A stretch of DNA of 64,000 nucleotides from JAJFJD01 sp965228425 (GCA_965228425.1 OZ245815.1:4278001-4342000); one strand, 5' to 3'. Counted from the stretch's first letter, positions 1-9,009 are shown. Notes: generated by a model from the sequence alone, not told the origin. Numbers and translations are program-made.

Positions 1-762
1 CGCCACACGCCGGCGCTCGTCAACGACAGCGTCGATGCGCTTGAGTTGCGCCAAGCCAAGAGCCGCCTGCACTTCGCTCATACGGTAGTTGAAACCGTTC
101 TCGACGAACTGCATCGTACCATCCACGACCTTACTACCGTGGTTCCGGAGAATGCTAAGGGTCGCATGCAGATGATCGTCATTCGTCGTAATCATACCCC
201 CTTCACCGGTTGTCAGAATCTTACGGGGATGAAAGCTAAAGGCCGCCGCCCCTCCAACCGCGCCACAGCGCAATCCGTTAGAATTTGAGGTCACCGCGCA
301 AGCGGCATCTTCGAGAACCCAGAGACCTGTATCGGCGGCAAATCGCTCTATCTCAGTCGCTGAAACCGGTTGACCGAATGGATGAATGATCATGATCGCC
401 TTGGTCCGGGACGTCACCTTCGCCCGCGCGTCATCCAAGTCCAGTTCGAAGCGGCCCGGCTCACAATCAACAAGGACCGGTGTGGCTCCGGTCTGTATGA
501 TCGCGTTTCCGGATGCCGGGAACGTGAAATCAGAAACAAGGACTTCGTCACTCGGCCCGATGCCATATGACACGAGACACATATGAAGCGCCGTCGTCGC
601 CGAGGTTGTGGTAACCGCGTGCTTTACCCCAATGTAGGCAGCAAACTCGCGTTCGAAGGCGGCGACATAGGGACCGGACGTAAGGCGACCGGAATCGAGG
701 ATGGCCTTAATGTCGTCCGCGACTTCGTCGAAGGAAATATCAGGCTTGATCAACGGGATCAT
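1..762 (-). CDS. DegT/DnrJ/EryC1-type sugar aminotransferase, partial (C-terminus beyond window)
   Basis: PLP-dependent aminotransferase of the nucleotide-sugar (ArnB/WbpE/DesV) type, which adds an amino group to a keto-sugar nucleotide. The 254 codons read from the reverse complement show the family N-terminus (MIPLIKPDIS), the TTTSATTALH phosphate-binding stretch, EDAAC near residue 151 and the catalytic lysine K181 in SFHPRKILTTGEGG. The open frame runs off the left edge. The ATG at 762 overlaps the stop of the preceding epimerase gene by 4 bases (ATGA), so it is the last visible gene of the long operon and is probably translationally coupled. The exact sugar substrate cannot be read from the sequence. 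Confidence 0.9.
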   Translation of the reverse strand, partial: MIPLIKPDISFDEVADDIKAILDSGRLTSGPYVAAFEREFAAYIGVKHAVTTTSATTALHMCLVSYGIGPSDEVLVSDFTFPASGNAIIQTGATPVLVDCEPGRFELDLDDARAKVTSRTKAIMIIHPFGQPVSATEIERFAADTGLWVLEDAACAVTSNSNGLRCGAVGGAAAFSFHPRKILTTGEGGMITTNDDHLHATLSILRNHGSKVVDGTMQFVENGFNYRMSEVQAALGLAQLKRIDAVVDERRRVA

Positions 763-1751
763 CGACGGTTCCGGCTCCTATACCACTCGACAGTTTTCGT
801 TAGCCCGTCCTCCAGAGTCGTCGGCGCGACATCGCCGATCAACGCCTTTGCCTTATCGACGCCCGCCAGGTGCCGCCGGACATCGGCGGTCCGGCCGGGC
901 TGCCAATCGATTTCGCCGTCATAGCCGAGCGCCTCGCTGATGCCCTCGACAATCGCCTTGATCGTGGTCTCCCGGCCGCTCGCGAGATTGAAAACACCGC
1001 CCCGGGCATCCTCGCTTTTCGCGAAACGCATCAGCCCGTCCACGGTATCCTGTACATACACGAAATCGCGCGTCTGCAATCCGTCGCCCTGGATGACGGG
1101 TTTGCCGCCGTTGAGAATGCGCTTGATCGTGAGCGGCACGATCGCCGCCAACGCGCCGTCGTTCTGCCGTGGACCATAGTTGTTGAAGGGCCGAACCGTC
1201 GTGACGTTGATGTCGTACTGATTGACGTAAGACGCGAGCGCCAGGTCGGCCGCCGCCTTTCCCGCCGCATACGTCGTTTCCGCCAGCATGGGATGGTCCT
1301 CGTCCATCGGCGTCCGCACGGCGGATCCATAAACCTCGGATGTCGAGACGTGGACAAGCCGGTCATAGGCGCCGCCCCGCAGCAGGTCCGCGAGGATCAA
1401 GGCGATATCGAGATTGACGCTGCAAGCGCCAGCGGGATTGAAAAATGAATAGAGCAATGCCTTGGTCGCCAAGTTGAATACGATATCCGGCTTCTCGGCA
1501 TCAATGACCGCTTCCATGGCCGTTCGTTCGCCGGCGTCTTCGCGGTAGAGCTGGAATCGGTCCTGTTGCTCGGCCGCGGAATCGATATTTTCCATCTTGC
1601 CGAGAAAAAAATTGTCGACGACGGCAACGCGCGCGCAGCCCGCGGCCAACAGAGCATCCACCAGATGGCTTCCGACGAAACCCGCGCCGCCGGTCACGAC
1701 GGCACGCATGCCCGAAAAATCCGGTCGTTGGGACATCGCCATTGTGATCAC
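759..1751 (-). CDS. NAD-dependent epimerase/dehydratase (extended SDR, nucleotide-sugar)
   Basis: Extended short-chain dehydrogenase of 330 aa acting on nucleotide sugars. The Rossmann motif GGAGFVG is at residues 21-27, STSEVYG at 135-141, and the catalytic Y160xxxK164 pair (YAAGK) is present. Family members are UDP-glucose epimerases, GDP-mannose or dTDP-glucose dehydratases and related enzymes; the conserved RPFNNYGPRQ segment fits but does not fix the substrate. The frame opens at a GTG that overlaps the upstream stop (GTGA); internal ATGs at residues 4 and 6 are alternative starts. It sits between a Gfo/Idh oxidoreductase gene and a DegT aminotransferase gene, as expected for an amino-sugar pathway. 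Confidence 0.9.
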   Translation of the reverse strand: MITMAMSQRPDFSGMRAVVTGGAGFVGSHLVDALLAAGCARVAVVDNFFLGKMENIDSAAEQQDRFQLYREDAGERTAMEAVIDAEKPDIVFNLATKALLYSFFNPAGACSVNLDIALILADLLRGGAYDRLVHVSTSEVYGSAVRTPMDEDHPMLAETTYAAGKAAADLALASYVNQYDINVTTVRPFNNYGPRQNDGALAAIVPLTIKRILNGGKPVIQGDGLQTRDFVYVQDTVDGLMRFAKSEDARGGVFNLASGRETTIKAIVEGISEALGYDGEIDWQPGRTADVRRHLAGVDKAKALIGDVAPTTLEDGLTKTVEWYRSRNRR

Positions 1752-2755
1752 CCTTCTTGGAGACAGTCTTGTATGAGGCGGACGAGGCGCAACACGGCCA
1801 ATCCATCTTGGCCAGGCGTAATTGGCGGCACGTCCTCCATAATAACTTGCACGAAGTGGCCCAACTCCATTTGTAACGGCTCCGTCCGACGAACGTGAAC
1901 ACGTTCCATAGCAATATCGAGGGCATAATCGCCAAACCCGGACACGCCCTCCTTTGGGACCTTTATCGTATCCTGATGATAAACTTCGATACTTTGGTCG
2001 ATGTAATCGACATCGATGAAACCGACGTCGGTCGTCACGGTCAGCTTCCGCACCGTGTTCTGCGTAATCCGGCTAGCCGTGAGGCAGGCAACCGAGTCGT
2101 TGGCAAAGCGCAACAATGCGATCACGTGATCGCCGCCAGGCGACCCGAAGGTGTGCACCGCTTGCGCCTCCACGGAGACGACCTCTTCTTTGACCAAGGC
2201 CATCACGATGTCCAGGTCATGAACCATCAGGTCAGCGACCACATCGACATCGGTAATTCGTTTGCCGACGGAACTAAGCCGCCGGGCATCGATCGCCTGG
2301 ACCGTCTGATTACCGTCAAGCAGCAGCGCCAATTGCTGTACGGCCGGATTGAACCGCTCGATATGGCCGACCAACAGCTTTGCGTTCGAGGCGCCAGCGG
2401 CAGCGATCAGTTCGGAACATTCCTGCTCCGTCGCAGCCAGCGGTTTTTCGATCAGACAATGGATGCCGGCTTCCAACATCCGTAGCCCGACGTCCCGATG
2501 CGTCGATGTCGGCGAGCAGATGCTGACCGCATCCACCTGATCGGCAACCTCGTCCAGTGTCGCCAACGGACCGCAATCGAACTGTTCAGCCGCCGCCGCA
2601 AGGACCGCGGCATCAAGGTCATAGACACCGACCAAATCGACATTCTTAAGCATTCCATAAACGCGGAGATGGTTGCGCCCCATATTGCCGGCACCGATGA
2701 CCGCAACTCGTACCGGTCCCTTCGCCGCACCCGCCGATTTCTGCCCTTTGGTCAT
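1748..2755 (-). CDS. Gfo/Idh/MocA family oxidoreductase
   Basis: NAD(P)-dependent sugar oxidoreductase, 335 aa. It has the nucleotide-binding GAGNMG at residues 21-26 and the family EKPLA motif at 103-107 (catalytic Lys). WbpB-like members oxidise the 3-position of a UDP-2-acetamido-hexuronate. The frame is open further upstream, but MTKGQ at 2755 is the best start because it lies 4 bases after the stop of the preceding acetyltransferase gene and directly precedes the Rossmann fold. With the downstream epimerase and aminotransferase genes and the upstream acetyltransferase gene it forms a second, complete amino-sugar module. The assignment to the family is firm; the substrate is inferred. Confidence 0.9.
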   Translation of the reverse strand: MTKGQKSAGAAKGPVRVAVIGAGNMGRNHLRVYGMLKNVDLVGVYDLDAAVLAAAAEQFDCGPLATLDEVADQVDAVSICSPTSTHRDVGLRMLEAGIHCLIEKPLAATEQECSELIAAAGASNAKLLVGHIERFNPAVQQLALLLDGNQTVQAIDARRLSSVGKRITDVDVVADLMVHDLDIVMALVKEEVVSVEAQAVHTFGSPGGDHVIALLRFANDSVACLTASRITQNTVRKLTVTTDVGFIDVDYIDQSIEVYHQDTIKVPKEGVSGFGDYALDIAMERVHVRRTEPLQMELGHFVQVIMEDVPPITPGQDGLAVLRLVRLIQDCLQEG

Positions 2756-2759
2756 CCCG

Positions 2760-3317
2760 TCACGACCCTTGTATTTTCTTATCGTTGAGGCGGTCTGGAT
2801 CCGGCAGACCATCGGCCGGTGGAACGTGCAGCCGGTGCCCGGCCACGGTGACATAGTCAACCACACGCGCTGGGCAACCGAGGACCAAGGCATGCGGCGG
2901 CACGTCCGCCGTTACGACCGCTCCGGCACCGACCATGCAATGCCGGCCCAAGGTGACGCCGCAAACGATCGTCGAATTCGCGCCGACGCTAGCCCCATCC
3001 TCCACAATCGTTTCCGTGATTTCCCAATCCTCTGCATGGGCTCTCGGCCGAAGATCGTTTGTGAATGTCGCATTCGGCCCGACGAAAACGTCGTTGCCGA
3101 TCGTTACCCCGTGATACACGGAGACACCATTTTGAATCTTGCAGCGGTCGCCGATCCGCGTCTCGAAATCGACATAGACGGACTGGCCGATGTTGCAATC
3201 GATCCCAAGGACCGCCCGCTCGCGGATCTTGGTCCAATTCCAAATCATCGACCCGTCACCGATTTCCGCGGTCGGATGAACGATCGCGGTATCGTCGATA
3301 AAGGTCTTTCGAGCCAT
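2760..3317 (-). CDS. Hexapeptide-repeat acetyltransferase (WbpD/WlbB-like)
   Basis: Left-handed beta-helix acyltransferase of 185 aa, with imperfect [LIV]GxxxxI hexapeptides running through most of the chain and the C-terminal pattern PPHALVLGCPARVV typical of sugar N-acetyltransferases. WbpD-type enzymes acetylate the 3-amino group of UDP-2-acetamido-3-amino-glucuronate using acetyl-CoA. The ATG at 3317 gives the canonical start (MARKTFIDDTAIVHPTAEIG). It lies 8 bases downstream of the radical SAM gene and 4 bases upstream of the Gfo/Idh start. It resembles the C-terminal domain of the fusion protein encoded at 13103-14692, so the operon carries two WbpD-like domains. Confidence 0.88.
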   Translation of the reverse strand: MARKTFIDDTAIVHPTAEIGDGSMIWNWTKIRERAVLGIDCNIGQSVYVDFETRIGDRCKIQNGVSVYHGVTIGNDVFVGPNATFTNDLRPRAHAEDWEITETIVEDGASVGANSTIVCGVTLGRHCMVGAGAVVTADVPPHALVLGCPARVVDYVTVAGHRLHVPPADGLPDPDRLNDKKIQGS

Positions 3318-3325
3318 AAGAATGT

Positions 3326-4432
3326 TCAGCCGACAGCCCGTTCGGCCGCTTGCTCCACGTCAGATGCGATTTCCGGGTTCATCGTATGCCGTTGTACCGA
3401 AAACGACGGCGGCTTTTCCTTCGTAAGGTCGGGCATGCCGTAGCTCGAGCACAAGCGGCAGATGTCTACATTGCCCTGATCGGTCAGGATGCGCCGCCGA
3501 AATTCTCGGGAGCGGCGGCTGTTGAATGTCCGCACCACGCCATCTTCGAACACGTTGCCAAGCACATGATGACCGTTCGGATCGCGGCAGCACGGGACGG
3601 CATCGCCGTTCCAGTTGATCTGCATCGAATTCCAGATCCATACACATTCGTTTTCCGGAATAACCTTAGGCCGAAGCGTGCCTTGTTCGAAGGCCTGTTC
3701 GTCGTAATACCAATATTTCTTATCGCGCGGCAGATACGCATACCCTTCGAGCATATTGCGGACACAAGGATCGACCACGTTGGCCACGTCGACGCCGATC
3801 TCTTCGGCCCATTTCAGGAATGCCGGCACCTCATGCTCGTTATGGCGCATGACGATGAAGCCGACTTCGATCTGGACATTGGAATCAGGGTGTTTGCGCC
3901 GTTCTTCGATGAGCGCATGCAGATTCTCATGCGCTTTCTTCAGGCTGCTCGCCACCCGGTAGCGGCTATGCGTTTCCTCGGTCATCCCGCCAAGCTGGAA
4001 ACTGATCTTGTTGATGTCGGAATAGATCACGCCCAGCGGATCGACGAAGTCGCCGTTCGTACAGGTCTCGACGTAGATTCCCTTGCCCCGGGTATACCGG
4101 ATCATGTCATAGGCATGCTTGTTCAGGAACGGCTCGCCCATGAAATAGTACAAAAGGGAATTGGTGTGTTTGGCAGCCTGGTCGACAAACGTTTCATACG
4201 CCTGCTTGTCGAGCATGCCCTTCCGGCGATCCATCTCGTTCTTTCCGGTCTCGCAGACCGGGCATTTGGCGTTGCACGCGTTGGTCGGTTCGATCGCGAT
4301 ATGGACCGGCGCCATCAACGGACCGACCCGCCCCATCTGCGCCATGCCCGTGTTCCACACGAAAGATTGCCAGCCCTTCGGATTTGCCTTGGCGATCCGG
4401 GAAACCGTTCGAATTTTACTGATGACACCCAT
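3326..4432 (-). CDS. Radical SAM protein with SPASM-type C-terminal domain
   Basis: Radical SAM enzyme of 368 aa. The 4Fe-4S motif C53xxxC57xxC60 (CNAKCPVC) lies in the N-terminal half. A cysteine-rich C-terminal part (CVWIW..., VPCCRD, CRLCSS) is typical of SPASM/Twitch domains that bind auxiliary clusters. Such enzymes modify sugars, alcohols or peptides through a 5'-deoxyadenosyl radical. Its place inside a sugar-nucleotide operon makes a sugar dehydrogenase, epimerase or deaminase-like role most likely. A small unknown gene lies immediately upstream, so a peptide or small-protein substrate cannot be excluded. Confidence 0.88.
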   Translation of the reverse strand: MGVISKIRTVSRIAKANPKGWQSFVWNTGMAQMGRVGPLMAPVHIAIEPTNACNAKCPVCETGKNEMDRRKGMLDKQAYETFVDQAAKHTNSLLYYFMGEPFLNKHAYDMIRYTRGKGIYVETCTNGDFVDPLGVIYSDINKISFQLGGMTEETHSRYRVASSLKKAHENLHALIEERRKHPDSNVQIEVGFIVMRHNEHEVPAFLKWAEEIGVDVANVVDPCVRNMLEGYAYLPRDKKYWYYDEQAFEQGTLRPKVIPENECVWIWNSMQINWNGDAVPCCRDPNGHHVLGNVFEDGVVRTFNSRRSREFRRRILTDQGNVDICRLCSSYGMPDLTKEKPPSFSVQRHTMNPEIASDVEQAAERAVG

Positions 4433-4466
4433 TCATTCACTCATTCGAGTTACCGTGGACCCACAA

Positions 4467-4760
4467 TCAGCGCGGCCACGTATCATGAACCGAAAGAACT
4501 TTGCTCAATGCGTCCGCGAGAGCGTCCCGCAACACCGCCTCGTCGGAAACGTCGTGCAACCGTTCGGTATGGATTAGCGCCAGCTCGCCGTTCTTACGCG
4601 GAATGTGGATTTCCAACGCACCTTGAAGATCGCCCTTGGCATCAACGCCGGTGCCCGACGCCAGGCTGACGACTGGCGCATCGCGGCCGCCGAACTGATC
4701 CATCTCCAGACGGGACAACATTTGTTCAAGCGCCTGCATGAGGTTCAAATTCCCGGACAT
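4467..4760 (-). CDS. Conserved-looking hypothetical protein, 97 aa
   Basis: I do not recognise this 97-aa protein. It starts MSGNLNLMQALEQML, has an amphipathic N-terminal helix and a central mixed region with a DLQGALEIHIPRKNGELALIH strand-like segment, and ends with another helical stretch. No Cys, no membrane segment and no signal peptide are seen. It starts 2 bases after the stop of the acyltransferase gene and precedes the radical SAM gene by 34 bases, so it belongs to the operon. The regular composition suggests a folded protein rather than a cleavable precursor peptide. Confidence 0.7.
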   Translation of the reverse strand: MSGNLNLMQALEQMLSRLEMDQFGGRDAPVVSLASGTGVDAKGDLQGALEIHIPRKNGELALIHTERLHDVSDEAVLRDALADALSKVLSVHDTWPR

Positions 4761-4762
4761 CG

Positions 4763-5374
4763 CTAGAACCCATTCGCCACGAATGTCTCGGATCCGTCGT
4801 CATAGACCAGAACCGGCTGACCGTCGCGCAACTCGACCGTACCCAAGCGCCGGGCCGGACTACCGCCCACGATGCTCCCTTCGGGTACATCCTTGTTGAC
4901 CACGCTGTTAGCCGCAATGGCGCATCCGTCCCCGATGGTGACGCCCGCGGTTATGACGCTCTGGCTGCCGATGTAGCAGCGATCGCCGATCGAAACGGCA
5001 CCACGCCGCGGGTCGATTACACCACCGCTCAAGGCCCAGGCAATCGTGTCGTGCGTATAGATATGGACACCGCATGAAATCGAAACGGTGCTCCCGATGC
5101 GAATGCCGCCGCCCGCACCGTCCAACACGACATACGGACCGATCCAGGTTTCCTTCCCGACCGAAACCGAACCAAAGATCACCGCGCTGTTGTAGATGCT
5201 CGTCTTATCACCGAAGCCCAATTTCCGGGCACGTTCCCATCGATCGAACATCGCATCCTGAAAGGGCAGGCTACGGTCATACTCGGTTCGGAGCTGTGCG
5301 TCCGCATCCTCATAGGCTTGCCGGATCCGGTCGCCCCATTGCTCCGCCGGCCCTGTCTTCTCACCGGTCATCAT
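4763..5374 (-). CDS. Acyltransferase with hexapeptide repeats
   Basis: Left-handed beta-helix acyltransferase of 203 aa. An N-terminal helical region (about 60 residues) is followed by hexapeptide repeats such as IGPYVVLDGAGGGIRIGSTV and a typical C-terminal segment IAANSVVNKDVPEGSIVGGSPAR. The helix-then-LbH layout resembles maltose/galactoside O-acetyltransferases and sugar O-acetyltransferases of polysaccharide clusters. The ATG at 5374 overlaps the end of the HisH-like gene (stop at 5371) by 4 bases, indicating coupling. The acceptor is unknown. It is the third acetyltransferase-type domain in the operon. Confidence 0.87.
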   Translation of the reverse strand: MMTGEKTGPAEQWGDRIRQAYEDADAQLRTEYDRSLPFQDAMFDRWERARKLGFGDKTSIYNSAVIFGSVSVGKETWIGPYVVLDGAGGGIRIGSTVSISCGVHIYTHDTIAWALSGGVIDPRRGAVSIGDRCYIGSQSVITAGVTIGDGCAIAANSVVNKDVPEGSIVGGSPARRLGTVELRDGQPVLVYDDGSETFVANGF

Positions 5375-6030
5375 CCAGTCACTCCAACGGGAGACCGCAC
5401 ATGGTCCCGCGCATATGCAATGAAGTTTTTAAATAGCGCCAAGCCGAACCGGTGGCTTTTCTCCGGATGAAACTGAACGCCGAAGATATTCCCTTTGCGA
5501 ATTCCGGCCGCAAACCGTGGGCCATGCTGAACGGTCCCGCAGTAGTGTTCCGGCGCATCGGGAATGAAATAGTATGAATGGTCGAAATAGAATCGAACCT
5601 CGTCACCCATCCCGTCATACAACAGGCAGCCCTCACGGTCGCCGATGATGTTCCAGCCCATATGAGGCACCCGAACTCGCGTACCGCCCCCGGACTCCGG
5701 CGAGAGTTTTTTCAGGTGCCCCGGAATCCAATTCAGACCCGCCTCGTCGCCTTCTTCGCTGGAACGACCCATCAACTGCATGCCGAGACACAAACCCAGC
5801 ACCGGTGCGCCCTGCCCCAGCACTTTGTCATTCAGCGGGTCGATGAGCTGACATTCCCGGAATTTTCGCACCGCAGCATCGAAACTGCCGACACCCGGCA
5901 GGATCAACACATCGGCGGCGGCAACGACAGCCGGCTCATCGCTGATCTCACTGTCAATCTTCAATCGCCGCAGCATGTTTGCGACCGAACGAACATTGGC
6001 GACCCCGCTGTTGACGATTACGACTTTCAT
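5371..6030 (-). CDS. hisH: HisH-like glutamine amidotransferase subunit
   Basis: Class I glutamine amidotransferase of 219 aa matching HisH, which supplies ammonia to HisF for imidazole-glycerol-phosphate synthesis. Catalytic residues are visible: Cys81 in LGLCLGMQLM, and His188 and Glu190 in FGVQFHPEKSH. The N-terminus MKVVIVNSGVANVRSV and the oxyanion PGVGSF motif at 45-50 agree. No hisF-like gene is present in the window. In polysaccharide loci, second HisH/HisF pairs feed ammonia to sugar amidation (PseA/WbpG-type systems); here the next upstream gene encodes an AsnB-type amidotransferase. A role in amidating a sugar rather than in histidine synthesis is inferred from context. Confidence 0.88.
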   Translation of the reverse strand: MKVVIVNSGVANVRSVANMLRRLKIDSEISDEPAVVAAADVLILPGVGSFDAAVRKFRECQLIDPLNDKVLGQGAPVLGLCLGMQLMGRSSEEGDEAGLNWIPGHLKKLSPESGGGTRVRVPHMGWNIIGDREGCLLYDGMGDEVRFYFDHSYYFIPDAPEHYCGTVQHGPRFAAGIRKGNIFGVQFHPEKSHRFGLALFKNFIAYARDHVRSPVGVTG

Positions 6031-6039
6031 CGCCGCGTC

Positions 6040-7962
6040 CTAACCATTTCCCGCCGCCATCGCGACGTCGCCGGAACGTTGGTTCAAAAAGGTCTCGATC
6101 CATTCTTCCACGGCCAAGAGCGACCAAATCAAGAGGCGGCGATTTTCGCGCCCCTGCAGGTGGTCCTCGACGAGGCCGTGCACGGTAGCGCGATCGACGA
6201 ATTCGAAAATGCCTGCGTCCTTCCCCATGATCCGTTTGCGCACGTAGTCGATGCTTTCGCCTTTGAACCAACTCGCATCGGGCGCCGAAAAGCCTTGCTT
6301 GACGCTTTGCGTGATCTCGTCCGGGATATAGCGCCGCATCGCATCGCGCAGCAACAGTTTCCCGTCGCGGGTTTTCTGGAAATACTTGCGCGTCTTCGGC
6401 CCGGGCTCGTTCTCGTTATGCGCCACCACCTCGCCGAGATTCCCCAGCTTCATCTCGACCGGGACCTTCATCGCAAAATCGACCAGGTCATTGTCCAGAA
6501 ACGGCACGCGGGACTCGAGCCCGTGCGCCATCGACAGTTTATCCTCTACCGTCAACAGGCCGTGCAGGAACGTCTTGGCCTCGAAATAGAGCGAGTGGTT
6601 TACATAGTCCTGCGGCGTCGTCAGCGTGTCGGCATGCGAGGTAAAGACGCCGGCGAAGATGCCGCGCAAGTCCACGGCATCGACGGCGCCGCCGAGTGGA
6701 CCGAGGAATTTCTCCAACACGCCTTCCGGCAACAGTCGTTTCCAGTAGCTGTAATATTTCCCGACATAGTGCGGAAAATCGTCATTGACCACGGCGCGGT
6801 AGTACCGCCACGGATAGCCGCCGAACATCTCATCGCCACCGGCGCCCGCCAACACGACTTTACAGAAACGGCTGGAGAGATTGGCGGCATAAAAATTCGG
6901 ATAGCTTTGCCCGACACGCGGCTCCTCGAGATGCCAGGTGAGGCGCTGCATGCAACGCTCCATATCACCGGCCTTGAGCACCATTTCATAGTGTTCGGTG
7001 CCGATGTGATAGGACATGAACTCGGCCCGTTCGCGTTCGTCGAACACCAGCTCCAATCCGGATGCCGAATGCAGATCGAACCCGACCGTGAATGTCTTCA
7101 GGTTTTCCAGGTCGCGGCGGGCGATGGCGGTGATCGATCCTGAGTCCATGCCGCCCGAAAGGTAGCTGCCGACCTCGACATCGCTGACCAGCTGCCGCCC
7201 GACCGCTTGGACGAACAAGCGGTCGAATTCTTCGAGATACGAGTCCCGATCGCCGGCGCTGTCCGGCTGGACAAACTGGTAGTCCCAGTATTGGACCGGG
7301 TCGGCCATGCCGCCGGCGCCATCCGCACTGTCGATAATCTGGAAATGCCCGGCCGGGAAAGTCCGGACATTGTTGAAGAGCGTGCGGTCGGTGAAGAAAT
7401 TCTGGAAGGCGAAATACTCGACAAGACCTTCGGTATCGATACCGACGGAATAGGCCGGGTGTGCGAGAAACGCTTTGATTTCAGAAGCGAACAAAACGGT
7501 GTTGCCGATCCGGCAAACGTAGAGCGGTTTAACCCCGTATCGATCGCGTGCGAGGAACAATCGTTTCGTATGATTGTCCCAGACCGCGAAAGCGAACATG
7601 CCGTTCAGGCGGGAAACGACACCCTCGCCCCACTGCACATATCCCTTGAGCAGCACTTCGGTGTCGGAACGTGTCCGGAAGGCAACGCCCAGCGATTCCA
7701 GCTCGGCGCGCAATTCCCGGAAATTGTAAATCTCCCCGTTATAGGTCACGACGTATCGGTCGTCCTCGGTCAGCATCGGCTGTCGCGCGGCGGCGCTAAG
7801 GTCGATGATCGACAACCGCCGATGACCGAAGGCCACCGCGCCATTGGCGTATTCACCCTCATCGTCCGGACCGCGGTGCCGCAGGAAATCCGCCATGGCC
7901 TTTACCACGGTTGTCGACGCGGGCGCGCCATCGAGGTTCAGATATCCTGCGATTCCGCACAT
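6040..7962 (-). CDS. asnB: Asparagine synthetase B-type (glutamine-hydrolysing) amidotransferase
   Basis: Two-domain amidotransferase of 640 aa. The N-terminal class II glutaminase begins MCGIAGY (nucleophile Cys2 after Met removal) and includes RHRGPDD and YNGEIYN. The C-terminal ATP-pyrophosphatase domain has SGGMDS at residues 269-274. The length is typical of AsnB. In glycan clusters such enzymes often amidate uronic acids or other carboxylated sugars rather than aspartate. It lies 6 bases downstream of the methyltransferase stop and 9 bases upstream of the HisH start, so two glutamine-dependent amidotransferases are encoded back to back. The family call is firm; the acceptor is inferred. 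Confidence 0.92.
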   Translation of the reverse strand: MCGIAGYLNLDGAPASTTVVKAMADFLRHRGPDDEGEYANGAVAFGHRRLSIIDLSAAARQPMLTEDDRYVVTYNGEIYNFRELRAELESLGVAFRTRSDTEVLLKGYVQWGEGVVSRLNGMFAFAVWDNHTKRLFLARDRYGVKPLYVCRIGNTVLFASEIKAFLAHPAYSVGIDTEGLVEYFAFQNFFTDRTLFNNVRTFPAGHFQIIDSADGAGGMADPVQYWDYQFVQPDSAGDRDSYLEEFDRLFVQAVGRQLVSDVEVGSYLSGGMDSGSITAIARRDLENLKTFTVGFDLHSASGLELVFDERERAEFMSYHIGTEHYEMVLKAGDMERCMQRLTWHLEEPRVGQSYPNFYAANLSSRFCKVVLAGAGGDEMFGGYPWRYYRAVVNDDFPHYVGKYYSYWKRLLPEGVLEKFLGPLGGAVDAVDLRGIFAGVFTSHADTLTTPQDYVNHSLYFEAKTFLHGLLTVEDKLSMAHGLESRVPFLDNDLVDFAMKVPVEMKLGNLGEVVAHNENEPGPKTRKYFQKTRDGKLLLRDAMRRYIPDEITQSVKQGFSAPDASWFKGESIDYVRKRIMGKDAGIFEFVDRATVHGLVEDHLQGRENRRLLIWSLLAVEEWIETFLNQRSGDVAMAAGNG

Positions 7963-7968
7963 CGCCGG

Positions 7969-9009
7969 TCAGTCCCCGGTCTTCCGGGCAATCACGGTGA
8001 TGCCTGCATCTTCGACGCGCTCGCGCTCGATTTCCATTCCCGCGTCTTCACACCATCGGCGAACCTCTTCGGGTGACTGACGATGCGCATTGATCGGGGC
8101 ATACCAATCGAAATTGATGTGGTTCATCTCATCGAGATCCATGTCGGGCCGATAGAAGGCTTTGAAGACATGCCAATAGAAGAGCCGCTGAAGATTGATC
8201 TTGCCCGCGGGGATGCCAAGGAGGTCGATATCTTCCGGTATATCGACGTCTATATTCAAATCGCCCAGGGTCCGGCCCAGCCGGCTCAACGGCTCGAGAG
8301 ATTTCCATGCCTCTTCCGGTGCCATCGACTGCAGCTTGTCGCGGATATAGTCATCCGTGAATTCACGGATGGGTCCTTTGCGGCGATAGACGTAAAACAT
8401 GAACCGGCCGCCGGGTTTCAGTTTCGGCGCAAGCGCCAGCAAGGCATTTCTGGTCGAATCCGTATGATGCAAAACGCCTTCCGAAAAGATGGCATCGACG
8501 CTTTTCGGTGGAAGCGGAAGGTCCGTGATATCGGCTTGAATGAACGCCGCATCGCCGAAGCCTCGTTCATTGAAACGGGCCCTTGCGACATCGACTGCAG
8601 TGGATATATCGGCGCCGATGTAGCGTATTTGGTCTTGGATCGGGCCGAACAATTCCAACGCGGAATATCCCGCACCGCAGCCCGCATCCAACACCACCGG
8701 TTTTTCGGACCCGCCCTGAAGGAACGCAAACGTCTCGGGCTTGCCGTATCGCTCGATCAACCATGCCCGCATGTGCGCCAACCCGCTCTCGGACTCATAG
8801 GTCTCCCGGCGATTCCATTTGTATCCGAACGTATCGCGGGTCTGAGCCTGCGTATCCGAGTCCGTATCGACACCGCGCGGCAAGCCCTCCCGCATCTCGA
8901 GGCCGAGTGCCTGTAACCGCGGTTCGATCTGGCCGGCCTCGGTTGCGCCGAGCAAGGCCCAGAACCATTTGGGTAGACCGTCAGAGGGAACGGATTGCGG
9001 AGACGACAA
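7969..9009 (-). CDS. Class I SAM-dependent methyltransferase
   Basis: Methyltransferase of 346 aa with motif I VLDAGCGAGYSALELFG in the middle of the chain, followed by an acidic loop (IGADIS) and a post-I region FIQADITDLPLPPKSVD, then SEGVLHHTDST. A long N-terminal extension of about 105 residues precedes the Rossmann fold. The frame starts with a TTG at 9009 that overlaps the 3' end of the aminotransferase gene by 29 bases; no closer ATG is evident. Inside a sugar-nucleotide operon it probably methylates a sugar or its amino/amido substituent. The acceptor is unknown. Confidence 0.87.
   Translation of the reverse strand: MSSPQSVPSDGLPKWFWALLGATEAGQIEPRLQALGLEMREGLPRGVDTDSDTQAQTRDTFGYKWNRRETYESESGLAHMRAWLIERYGKPETFAFLQGGSEKPVVLDAGCGAGYSALELFGPIQDQIRYIGADISTAVDVARARFNERGFGDAAFIQADITDLPLPPKSVDAIFSEGVLHHTDSTRNALLALAPKLKPGGRFMFYVYRRKGPIREFTDDYIRDKLQSMAPEEAWKSLEPLSRLGRTLGDLNIDVDIPEDIDLLGIPAGKINLQRLFYWHVFKAFYRPDMDLDEMNHINFDWYAPINAHRQSPEEVRRWCEDAGMEIERERVEDAGITVIARKTGD

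Noticed and set aside
3350..4669. Long plus-strand frame of 439 codons
   Set aside because: Antisense of the radical SAM gene.
5578..7143. Long plus-strand frame of 521 codons
   Set aside because: Antisense of asnB and hisH, whose motifs are unambiguous.
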